From: Nitrospira sp.
GTDB taxonomy: Bacteria; Nitrospirota; Nitrospiria; Nitrospirales; Nitrospiraceae
NCBI GenBank assembly: GCA_024760525.1
Contig: CP060499.1
Location: 1,116,001-1,180,000, forward strand
Length of the DNA: 64,000 nt
Reading direction: 5' to 3'
Every line of letters begins with the position of its first letter. Within the stretch, counting starts at the first letter, position 1. A program made the translations under genes and the position numbers. The notes beneath the pieces were generated by a model. That model made no database searches and was not told the DNA's origin. It saw nothing but the letters and a program-made list of their open reading frames with translations. Positions 19,201 through 27,730 of this stretch are shown in pieces.

Positions 19201-19758
19201 TTCTCTGTCAATCCTCGACCTCGGTCACGGTGAACACGTGGGTGTGGGCGGCTTCGGCCGGGATCGGGGGCTAAAAGTAATGGGTCATGTAAATCTGATC
19301 AGAGGGTTCTCAGTTTGGTATGCTCATTCTTCATCGAGAAAGGATACATTTGGCGACGATTGTGATGCTGTCGAGTACATGGAGCTTATCCGGAGAGAGG
19401 TCCTGGTCGAAGGCATTTTAGGGCATGCCGAGCCCGGAAACGACAGAGAGAGTTTGGTGATGGAATGGCACTCAATGAGGAATACACAGTATTTTCTTAG
19501 GCGGCCAGATTGATAGCATCATCATTTTTTCACCCCCTTGAACTAAGAGAAACAATTATAAACTTCTAATCTTATTACTCTGTAATAGCCTTGAGTCTTT
19601 TCAATGTTATAGGATGACCGATACAGCCAAGGCGGAGCTATGCATGGAATCAGATACCTCTCTCATGGCCCCCTCCAAAGGTGGGTTGTGCTTTCTCACG
19701 GTTGTGGGAAAGTGTAGAACTTGTGAGCTAGCTCTCTAAGCCTAAAGGAGATCTGTGA
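19201..19758. other. Intergenic region with no supported gene
   Basis: The frame at 19238-19513 (91 codons) matches no family, has no clear ribosome binding site and begins in the decayed IS area, so I do not call it. From about 19510 the DNA becomes AT-rich, which suits a promoter for the aminotransferase gene that follows. That gene has its own strong ribosome binding site, AAAGGAG, at 19743-19749. Confidence 0.4.
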
Positions 19759-20916
19759 ATGAAAGACTTTTTGCCGTTTCATAGGTCTGATGTGGGTGAA
19801 GAAGAGGTATCAGAGGTGGTGGAGGTCCTTCGCTCGGGCTGGTTAACGACGGGTCCAAAAGTGAGAGAGTTTGAGCGAGAGTTTGCTGCGATGGTCGGAG
19901 CCGAACACGCGGTCGCCGTTAATTCCTGTACTGCTGCACTTCATCTAGCCCTTGAAGCAGCCGGCGTGGGTGAAGGAGATGAAGTGCTCGTTCCGACAAT
20001 GACTTTTGCCGCAACGGCAGAGGTAGTTACGTATTTCAATGCACGGCCGGTCCTGATCGATTGCCTGCAAGATTCGTTGAATCTGGATACGGATCGCATT
20101 GAAGCGGCCATCACGAACAAAACCAAAGCGATCATACCCGTCCATTTTGCTGGACATCCGTGCGATCTGAAGCCAATTCAAACGATAGCACAGAGACATA
20201 ACCTGCATGTAATTGAGGATGCGGCGCATGCCCTGCCGGCGCGATATCACGGCAAGATGATCGGCGGCATTTCTGATGCCACCTGCTTTTCATTTTATGC
20301 GACGAAGAATATCACCACCGGTGAAGGGGGTATGGTCACCACCAATAATGCCGAGTGGGCCGCTCGCATGCGAATGATGAGCCTTCATGGGCTCAGTCGG
20401 GATGCCTGGAATCGCTACTCTGCTCAAGGGTCCTGGTATTATGAGATACTCTCCCCAGGGTTTAAATACAATTTGACTGATATCGCTGCGGCGCTTGGGT
20501 TGGCCCAGTTGAAGAAGTGTGAACGGTTTTGGAAAGGACGTGAGCGATATGCCGCCATGTATCGGGACGGTTTCCAAGATCTTCCCGAGATTATGTGTCC
20601 TCAAACAGCCTCTCATGTGCAGCACGCATGGCATCTGTATGTGATTCAATTGGATTTGGATCGGTTGCGGGTCGGTCGAGATGAATTCATCCGTCAATTG
20701 CAGCAAGCTGGCGTTGGATGCAGTGTACATTTCATACCCCTTCATTTGCACCCCTACCACCGTGACATGGGAGGCTACCGACCGGAAGATTTTCCCGCTT
20801 CAAGCATGGTATTTCAACGGATCGTTTCATTGCCGTTGTATTCAAAGATGACGGAAGACGAAATGAATCGTGTGATCGATACCGTCCGTGATCTTGTCGA
20901 GAGGAACCGACGGTGA
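19759..20916 (+). CDS. DegT/DnrJ/EryC1 aminotransferase, PglE/ArnB-like
   Basis: A PLP-dependent aminotransferase that likely converts a UDP-4-keto-6-deoxy sugar to its 4-amino form. It starts MKDFLPFHRSDVGEEEV and has LRSGWLTTGPKV, the N-terminal motif of the 4-aminotransferases, plus VNSCTAALHLAL for the PLP phosphate, VIEDAAHALPA and the Schiff-base lysine in FYATKNITTGEGGM. The stop overlaps the start of the next gene (TGATG), whose C-terminal domain is a UDP-sugar 4,6-dehydratase. The two would supply successive steps, as in the bacillosamine pathway. A PglD-like acetyltransferase for the next step is not seen in this window. Confidence 0.92.
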   Translation: MKDFLPFHRSDVGEEEVSEVVEVLRSGWLTTGPKVREFEREFAAMVGAEHAVAVNSCTAALHLALEAAGVGEGDEVLVPTMTFAATAEVVTYFNARPVLIDCLQDSLNLDTDRIEAAITNKTKAIIPVHFAGHPCDLKPIQTIAQRHNLHVIEDAAHALPARYHGKMIGGISDATCFSFYATKNITTGEGGMVTTNNAEWAARMRMMSLHGLSRDAWNRYSAQGSWYYEILSPGFKYNLTDIAAALGLAQLKKCERFWKGRERYAAMYRDGFQDLPEIMCPQTASHVQHAWHLYVIQLDLDRLRVGRDEFIRQLQQAGVGCSVHFIPLHLHPYHRDMGGYRPEDFPASSMVFQRIVSLPLYSKMTEDEMNRVIDTVRDLVERNRR

Positions 20917-23462
20917 TGAAACGCGCATTTGATGTGTGCATGGCCGCTTTGGGACTGGTTGTCACGGCGCCTCTTCTAGCGGTTATTTCTATTTTGATTA
21001 AGTTAGACTCGCTGGGGCCGGTGATCTTCCGACAGGTTCGCGTGGGACGGGGATTTCGTCCGTTCGAGATACAAAAATTTAGGACTATGGCTGTGGATGT
21101 TTCTGGGAGCAGTTTGCCTCTCACGGTCGGACGAGATGCTCGTATAACGAGAGTTGGTCGAATTTTGCGGAAGTATAAGCTCGATGAGCTGCCTCAGCTG
21201 CTGAATGTCCTTGTAGGTGATATGAGCTTTGTCGGCCCGAGGCCAGAAGTTCCACGTTATGTTGAAAGCTTACGTTCTGAATATTCCGAGGTGCTCGCTG
21301 TTCGTCCCGGGATTACCGACCTGGCCTCGTTGAGATACATCGATGAAGCGACGCTTCTAGCGTTCTCCTCCAACCCGCAAGAAGAATATCAGCTCAAAGT
21401 CCTTCCCGAAAAACTTCGATTGGCCAAGCTGTATATTCGCCATATGTCTCTGCGACTCGATTTCGCCATAATCATGCAAACTCTCCTGCATATTGTTAGG
21501 TTGCCGATCGTAGTCTTTACGCTTCCGGAACTAAAAGCCGCTGTAGAACTTCCTTCGTCTTCTCCCTGGACTACCCTGGGGGCCTTCGTCACAAAGTGGC
21601 GTAGGCCAATCATCGTTGTGCTTGATGTAGGTCTAATAGTTTTGGCGAACTATTTGGCATTTGTGTTGAGATATGATGGAAGCATTCCTGTAGGTGAGAT
21701 GGGTACGTTCGAGCAAACAGTGCTTGGGTTGGTTGCCATTAGAGGCGTGGCGTTTGCATTGTTTGGGCTCAACGAAGGTTTATGGAGATACACGAGTATT
21801 TGGGATCTTCAGTATATCCTTGCCGGAGTCTTGACCAGTACGGTGGTCTTTTATGGTTGGGTCCATTGGATAATGGAGATACACAGTTATCCACGTTCCA
21901 TATTTGCTATCGACGCCATTCTACTTATTGGTTTTCTTGCCGGAGTGAGACTGCCATCGAGGGTGCTTCGCGACAAAGCGATTTTTCAGAAGAAACGGAG
22001 GGTGCTGGTTGTCGGGGCGGGCGATTCAGGGGAACGGGTCGTACGTGAGATGAAAACTCGTACGGTATTCAACTGTCAACCGATCGGAATCGTTGATGAC
22101 CATGTTGGGCTTCTCAATCAACGCATCCACGGAGTCCGAGTCTTGGGCGGCGTGAGAGACATCCCAAAACTTGTAGAAGAGCTCAAGCCCGAAGTGGTCG
22201 TGGTTGCTATCCCTGAGGCAACGCCTGATTTTCTTCGAGGCCTTGTCATCAAGTTAGAGCCATATGACATCTCAATTAAGACACTGCCTGGGAAAGAGGA
22301 ACTTCTCACTGATCAAAGTACAATTAGCCAGATGCGCAATATTTCTGTTCCAGACCTTCTGTCTCGTGCACCTATAGATTTGGACAATGAAGCAACGAAG
22401 CAGATGGTCAGAGGCAAGAGTGTCTTAATCACGGGTGCAGGTGGCTCGATCGGCTCGGAATTGGCTCGTCAAATCACATTGTTTGAGCCAAAAGTGCTAT
22501 TGCTTTATGAGCGCCATGAGAATAGCTTATACAACATTCATAAAGAGTTAGATGATCGGAAACTCGGATTTCCCGTCATTCCCTTGATTGGGGACGTTAC
22601 TGATGCTCATCGACTCTGTACGGTATTGGAGCAGCATAAGCCTCAGATTATGTTCCATGCTGCAGCGCACAAGCATGTTCCACTCGTGGAGCTGAATCCA
22701 CTTGAAGCCGTAAAAAATAACTGCATTGGCACACGGGTCACTGCAGAGGCGGCAAGCCTCTACGGAGTTGAGCAATTCGTTCATATCTCGACTGACAAGG
22801 CGGTTAATCCTTCGAGTGTGATGGGAGCCACTAAACGGGTGGCTGAACTCATCATTCAAGACATTGCGAGGACAAGTCAGACGCGTTTCCTTCTTGTGCG
22901 GTTTGGCAATGTTCTTGGCAGTAGCGGGAGTGTATTGCTACGCTTTCAGGAGCAGATTAGGGCTGGTGGACCGGTGACCGTCACGCATCCTGAAATCAGA
23001 CGTTACTTTATGCTCATCCCTGAAGCCGTTCAGTTGGTCCTTCAGGCGGCAACGATCGGCGAACAAGGCCACATTTATATTCTTGACATGGGGGAGCAAA
23101 TCAAAGTTCTCGATATTGCGCGGAGCCTCATCAGGTTGTCAGGATTTATTCCTGGCAAGGACATTCCTATTCGATTCGTTGGCCTTCGTCCAGGGGAAAA
23201 GCTTTACGAGGAATTGGTCGGAGAAGGAGAGGTTGCAGTGGGCTCCTCACTGGATAAGATCTTGCAGATTCGGACAATTAATCGGCTCGACTTCGAAGAG
23301 TTTCGGGCCAAGCTAGCTGCGCTAGAGGCAGCAAGTTATGGGGACGAGATCAATACGGTGCTCGAACGACTGAAGGAAATTGTCCCGATGTTTCGAACTT
23401 CCGTTTCCGGCACGGAGTTTTTGGCGGTTTCGAGCGGTGTTGATGCTGCTATCCGTAAATAG
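20916..23462 (+). CDS. PglC-PglF fusion: initiating phosphoglycosyltransferase joined to UDP-sugar 4,6-dehydratase
   Basis: Residues 1 to about 195 are a monotopic phosphoglycosyltransferase: a re-entrant helix at the N-terminus, then FRQVRVGRGFRPFEIQKFRT, and the catalytic Asp-Glu in KLDELPQLLNVL, followed by MSFVGPRPE. From about 225 come four membrane helices (FVLRYDG is typical) and a PglF/CapD/WbpM-type dehydratase. A first nucleotide-binding fold has VVGAGDSGERV. The catalytic Rossmann fold has TGAGGSIGSELARQ and STDKAVNPSSVMGATKR, where Met replaces the usual Tyr, as in WbpM. One polypeptide would thus make a sugar and load a sugar phosphate onto undecaprenyl phosphate. GTG 20913 is also possible, but ATG 20916 overlaps the upstream stop. 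Confidence 0.92.
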   Translation: MKRAFDVCMAALGLVVTAPLLAVISILIKLDSLGPVIFRQVRVGRGFRPFEIQKFRTMAVDVSGSSLPLTVGRDARITRVGRILRKYKLDELPQLLNVLVGDMSFVGPRPEVPRYVESLRSEYSEVLAVRPGITDLASLRYIDEATLLAFSSNPQEEYQLKVLPEKLRLAKLYIRHMSLRLDFAIIMQTLLHIVRLPIVVFTLPELKAAVELPSSSPWTTLGAFVTKWRRPIIVVLDVGLIVLANYLAFVLRYDGSIPVGEMGTFEQTVLGLVAIRGVAFALFGLNEGLWRYTSIWDLQYILAGVLTSTVVFYGWVHWIMEIHSYPRSIFAIDAILLIGFLAGVRLPSRVLRDKAIFQKKRRVLVVGAGDSGERVVREMKTRTVFNCQPIGIVDDHVGLLNQRIHGVRVLGGVRDIPKLVEELKPEVVVVAIPEATPDFLRGLVIKLEPYDISIKTLPGKEELLTDQSTISQMRNISVPDLLSRAPIDLDNEATKQMVRGKSVLITGAGGSIGSELARQITLFEPKVLLLYERHENSLYNIHKELDDRKLGFPVIPLIGDVTDAHRLCTVLEQHKPQIMFHAAAHKHVPLVELNPLEAVKNNCIGTRVTAEAASLYGVEQFVHISTDKAVNPSSVMGATKRVAELIIQDIARTSQTRFLLVRFGNVLGSSGSVLLRFQEQIRAGGPVTVTHPEIRRYFMLIPEAVQLVLQAATIGEQGHIYILDMGEQIKVLDIARSLIRLSGFIPGKDIPIRFVGLRPGEKLYEELVGEGEVAVGSSLDKILQIRTINRLDFEEFRAKLAALEAASYGDEINTVLERLKEIVPMFRTSVSGTEFLAVSSGVDAAIRK

Positions 23463-23539
23463 ATATGTTGCTCGAAATGCCGATGACATTTCTCTATACC
23501 AGGGCTAGTTGTACGGTGTGGGCTTCTTTGGAGTGAAGA

Positions 23540-25858
23540 ATGCAAACCACTGATGCTGCTGTGCTAGTTGAACAAACGGGAGCAACCACTGCCCGTGAGT
23601 ATCTCTTCATTGCTTCGCGCAACAGGTGGGTGATAGCAAGTTCGATAGCGCTCTCTCTGGCATTGGCTTTCGGGTACTACTTAATAGCTACTAAATACTA
23701 TCTGTCACAGACGATGATTGTTGCCGAAGGACGCAGAGGCATCGATAATGTTATCGACAAGCAAAAAGCTGACGCAGAAGAAAATTTCGATCAGCATCTC
23801 TTTCTGATTCAGCGCCAAATCATCAGCAGGGATTTCTTGGGTGCGGTCTTCAAAGAATTCAGTCTATATGAGAGTGGACTTAACGAAGAAGAAGAGGTTG
23901 CGGCCTTCAACGAGTTGAAGGCGAATACGAGAATTGAGCGAGTCAAGATGGAGCAAGGCGCGGGTTTCAGCGGAACAGCCTTTATTGAAGGATTTGTGGT
24001 TTCCTTTCTGCATCAGGATCCCAAGACGGCCATGCAGGTGACAGCCAGAATTGCAGACAAGTTCATCGATGAAAACAACAGGGAGCGCGAGCGGGAATTC
24101 GAAGGTGCGGGAGAGTTTCTCGATGAAGAGATGCGATGGATGAAACGGGAGCTGGAGAACAAAGAAGAGAACATCAGTCGCTTCAAAAAATCCCACATCA
24201 GTGATCTCCCCCAGCAGTCGGATGCCAATATCAGAAGCTTGGATCGAGCTGAGGGAGAGATTACCGCCAGCACCGAGAGTCTTCAGCGCCATTCAGACAA
24301 GTTGTCTATGCTGAATCAAGCAGTGCAGCAGTACCGTGTGTCTGGGCAGCAGAGTGCCGGAATCGTGAGTACACGCTCTATGGAGCCAGACTCGCTGTAT
24401 CGCCGGCTGAAGGAACTCCGAGAGAAACTCGTCAAACTTAGAGCAGAGTTTTGGGACGGATATCCTGAGGTGGTCCTGACCAAGGAGGAAATTCGGCAAG
24501 TTGAAGAAGAGTTGACCAATTTGTATGGCAAGGATGCGATTCGACTGGATAAAGCGGTTCTTGACCCATATCTTCAAGATCTCTTAAGAATGCAGAACGA
24601 GGAGAAGACAGAGATAACTCTTCTCCAGCGACGTTTGGAACAGTTGCATGCCACCAAGAGAGATCTTGAAAAACGCCTGGAGAGGTCGCCTCAAGTCGAA
24701 CAGGAGTTGCTGGTCCTCGAACGCGACTACAATAATATGAAGGCGAATTATGCAATGCTTCTGGATAAACGATTGCATACGCGAGTTGCGGAAAATATGG
24801 AAAAGCGGCAGAAGGAAGGAAAGTTCCGCATCCTGGAGCGCGCCACTTTCCCTCGAACTCCGGCAGTTCCAAACAAGCTGAAAGTGTTGGTATTAGGATT
24901 TCTTTTTGGGTGTGTTTCTGGAGCCGGCTTGTCAATCTTGCGCGAGAGACTTACCCCGCAATTCCGCGAACCGGAAGATGTAGAACTGCTCTTGACTGGT
25001 CCTCGGTTGTTAGCTGCTATTCCGGATTTCTCATCACTGTGGCGTGCGGGAAGCGACTCAAGGAATTTGCAGAGTTCTTACTTGCTGAGACGGCCGCTGG
25101 ATATGGTTTCGAGATCTCAGCCTGAGGTCATGTCGAGCCAGCAGTTATTGGACAATCGACCGCGGTTTGGTGAGGTTGACAGAAGATTTGTAACCAAAAT
25201 GTTTCCCCGTTCCATGGCTGCTGAGCAGTATCGCGTTGCAGCTGCGAGGCTTCAGTTGCTCAACACGACAGGGGCATCAATGGTTGTAGCCGTGACGAGC
25301 GCCATCAAAGGTGAGGGGAAAACGACGACTGTGATTAATCTCGGCTATACGCTCTCGCGAGACTTTGGGAGGCGAGTGCTTCTGCTGGATTGTGACTTTG
25401 TCTTTCCCGAACTGACGGCCTTCCTGGAAACTCCGATAAAATATGGGCTAATTGACTGCCTGAGGAGCGACATTCCCCTGCAACAAGCCATGACTTCCTT
25501 TGCCGATGTTCCCTGTTGGCTAATGCCTGCTGGCGAATCTGTAGAGGATTCCAACGAATTGTTAAGAGCCGGTCAGCTTAATCGTGTTCTGTCACAGCTC
25601 CGAGAGGAATTTGATTATATCCTACTGAATGCTCCACCGATCTTGCCTGTGGCCACGATGAACGTGCTGGAAAGCCATAGCGATCTCCTCCTTCTTGTGG
25701 TGAGAGCAAATCTGACGTCTAAGCAAGCGGTAACCCAGGCACTGGGCTCTTTGCGGGCAGCCAAACCTATTCATGTGGTTCTCAATGGTGTTTCGGCAAA
25801 CTCGCTTCCAAGCTATATGCTGGATTATTCAGCCAGCGAGAGTCGGGTAGCTGTCTAG
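23540..25858 (+). CDS. Wzz-type chain-length regulator fused to BY-kinase domain
   Basis: Controls export and length of a capsule or exopolysaccharide at the inner membrane. The N-terminal Wzz domain has a membrane helix near residues 30-50, a long periplasmic coiled-coil (about 170-430) and a second helix near 450 (VLVLGFLFGCVSGAGLSIL). The cytoplasmic P-loop domain has VTSAIKGEGKTTTVINLG (Walker A). The following VLLLDCDFVFPEL occupies the Walker A' position, where BY-kinases usually have DxDxR-P. The tail has only two tyrosines (SYMLDYS) instead of the usual cluster, so autophosphorylation may be weak or absent. It lies 77 bases after the initiating transferase. Confidence 0.9.
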   Translation: MQTTDAAVLVEQTGATTAREYLFIASRNRWVIASSIALSLALAFGYYLIATKYYLSQTMIVAEGRRGIDNVIDKQKADAEENFDQHLFLIQRQIISRDFLGAVFKEFSLYESGLNEEEEVAAFNELKANTRIERVKMEQGAGFSGTAFIEGFVVSFLHQDPKTAMQVTARIADKFIDENNREREREFEGAGEFLDEEMRWMKRELENKEENISRFKKSHISDLPQQSDANIRSLDRAEGEITASTESLQRHSDKLSMLNQAVQQYRVSGQQSAGIVSTRSMEPDSLYRRLKELREKLVKLRAEFWDGYPEVVLTKEEIRQVEEELTNLYGKDAIRLDKAVLDPYLQDLLRMQNEEKTEITLLQRRLEQLHATKRDLEKRLERSPQVEQELLVLERDYNNMKANYAMLLDKRLHTRVAENMEKRQKEGKFRILERATFPRTPAVPNKLKVLVLGFLFGCVSGAGLSILRERLTPQFREPEDVELLLTGPRLLAAIPDFSSLWRAGSDSRNLQSSYLLRRPLDMVSRSQPEVMSSQQLLDNRPRFGEVDRRFVTKMFPRSMAAEQYRVAAARLQLLNTTGASMVVAVTSAIKGEGKTTTVINLGYTLSRDFGRRVLLLDCDFVFPELTAFLETPIKYGLIDCLRSDIPLQQAMTSFADVPCWLMPAGESVEDSNELLRAGQLNRVLSQLREEFDYILLNAPPILPVATMNVLESHSDLLLLVVRANLTSKQAVTQALGSLRAAKPIHVVLNGVSANSLPSYMLDYSASESRVAV

Positions 25859-26036
25859 ATCCTAACCCCAATTCAACTCTTGATTCGGTCAGGATGATGT
25901 CGGGCTTTCCGCGATGAAAGACGTCCCTGATTGTAGTGCTTACGTGAAATCAAGCCGACCACACTCAGCTGAAAACGTATCCTGGTCCCTTGAAATTGAG
26001 GCCGCTTCTAGGACGAGGTCGTGACGTAAGCTCCCT

Positions 26037-27179
26037 TCAATCGTAGACAGCTAGAGGGAGCACGTTTTGGCAGATGACGTTGGTCCCGTTTCGAGACAAC
26101 TTTGAACCAGAGCAGATGATTGCTTCGGCGATACGTTCGTCCTGACGTTGGCTGACGAATTCGCTTGGAGTCAGGTGTTCAAGTGAACCGTGGGGCCGGT
26201 CGCGATTGTCATCCATCCGCCAGGTTTCCAGTATGGCCTGTGCCTCCGCGAGCGAGTCGAACGGGTGCCCGTTCAGACACTCGTCGCGCAGTCGTCCATT
26301 GAACGATTCAATACAGGCATTTGCGACGGGTCTGCCCGATCGCGTACTCGGGGACCAACCGATACCGCGTTCCATCACGGTCGATCATGGGACAGAATTC
26401 CAATCGCGTGCCCTGGAAGACTTGCCCTATCGCCGAAGGGTCCAGTTCGCCGTCATTCGACCGGGGATCCAGCCTATCCTCTCCCCCGACATACGCCCTC
26501 CCATCTCTACAACCGGACTCGAGCGACTCCAATGATCCACGATGGTCAGGATCAGGATCGGCCGTCCGTCGGCCAGGGTATCATGCACGAAATCCATGCT
26601 CCAGCGCTCCATAGGACCGGTCGGAATCGGGGCCGGACCCCGGTGAAGGGCGATATGTTTGCGTCGCCGCACGCGCATAAACAGGTGCAAGCCGTCGAGC
26701 CGATGGAGCCGGCGGACCTGCTTGCGCTTGATCACCCAGCCCTCACGCCGTAGCCACACCCAAATTCGTCGATACCCAAACTGCGGCGTGGCATGGGCAA
26801 GATCCCGCATGCGCAGCCGCAAGGCGGTTCGACCTTTGTCCCGGCTCTTCCGGTGCAAGGCAGCGCGGCTGAACTGCGCCAAGTGACAGGCCCGCGCACA
26901 ACTCACCGAGAAGGTGTCCCGAAACCAGTGAGCCAATTCTCGGCGGTGGGCGGGCCTTAGCTTTTTTTTCACAAGGCCTCCGACAGTATATGTGTATCCA
27001 GCGAGATCGGCCACCAGCCGCTTCAGCCAACTGTTTACTTCATCGAGTTTCTTCTTCCGGGCAGGGAAGAGCTGCTCGGCAATGCCGTGTTGCCGACAGA
27101 GGTCGCTGAGGGAGGTAGTGCTTTCCATTTGCCGGAGGGTGTAGACGATCCGCTCTTCAGAAAACTTTGGCCGCTTCAT
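26037..27179 (-). mobile_element. IS3-family (IS407-like) transposase element, inactivated by internal inversion
   Basis: On the minus strand a fused orfA-orfB frame starts MKRPKFSEERIVYTLRQ (helix-turn-helix of orfA), passes LKRLVADL and continues into orfB with RWSMDFVHDTLADGR (first DDE Asp) up to GERIGWIP. The downstream end (SGRPVANACIESFNGRLRD, with the catalytic Glu) is in the same frame. The intervening part is on the opposite strand. An A8 run on the coding strand (26962-26969) sits where IS3 elements use programmed frameshifting, and an alternative frame just before it reads SLDTHILSEAL, the normal end of orfA. orfA seems shortened by a deletion. I could not identify terminal inverted repeats. 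Confidence 0.85.
26335..26465 (+). repeat. 131-bp inverted segment inside the transposase gene, bounded by 8-bp inverted repeats
   Basis: On the plus strand this segment reads DRVLGDQPIPRSITVDHG and then QSRALEDLPYRRRVQF, ending VIRPG. This is the central integrase core with its second catalytic Asp, while the flanking halves of the transposase read on the minus strand. The borders are CCCGATCG (26335-26342) and CGACCGGG (26458-26465), inverted copies with one mismatch. Reversing the segment joins GWIP to DRVLGD and RPG to RPVANA, both in frame. This gives one open frame of 381 codons including the stop. Confidence 0.85.
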
Positions 27180-27730
27180 AGGGCCAGTTCTTTCGCAGGA
27201 GACCGTCGAAGCCTTGAGTCTACTCTGCGTTCACGGTGCCGTCGTTTTCGGGGCGAGATGTCAAACCGTTATTGAACGCATTCTGATCCGGCCTCCTCCT
27301 TTGGATATACTGCAGCTCAATCCCGTTCCATTATTGCTCCTCCGGTTTTGTGGGAGGAAGTCAGGCTTATACAAGAACCTACGCAAAAATAGACTTCAGC
27401 AATATCAATAATATCCTGGCATTCTATGCCATTAAAAATTCAGCTTGTTCATTCCATATCAAGCAATTATATATCAAAGTATCAACTATCACTTTATGTG
27501 TACAATTATGAGAGCAATACGCTGCTCCTTCCCAACTGATGCCGTCTCCTTCGTAACACCCCCCAGAGATACGCTTTCCCTCAAAACCAACAGAATACTC
27601 TTCATTTAGCCTTCAAGAGCGGCAAGATCTTTATCTTCCGTTGCAAAGGCATTCAACTTGCTCAACTCCGGACCTAGCCTTGTCTCTTACGTTAACGACA
27701 GGTCGCAAGTCTATTGGAGGATTCCCGACA
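27180..27730. other. AT-rich intergenic region upstream of the BACON-repeat protein
   Basis: No gene is supported here. The part from about 27400 to 27620 is clearly more AT-rich than its surroundings. It contains a perfect small hairpin, TGGCAT-TCT-ATGCCA, at 27417-27431. It may hold the promoter of the following secreted protein. A GGAGG at 27716-27720 fixes that gene's start at 27731. Confidence 0.4.

Noticed and set aside
19238..19513. A 91-codon open frame on the plus strand
   Set aside because: No family resemblance, no ribosome binding site, and it lies in degenerate IS-flanking DNA.
27640..27720. GCAAAGG-like stretch before the BACON protein considered as a c-di-GMP riboswitch
   Set aside because: The conserved core and paired stems of that riboswitch could not be laid out on the sequence.
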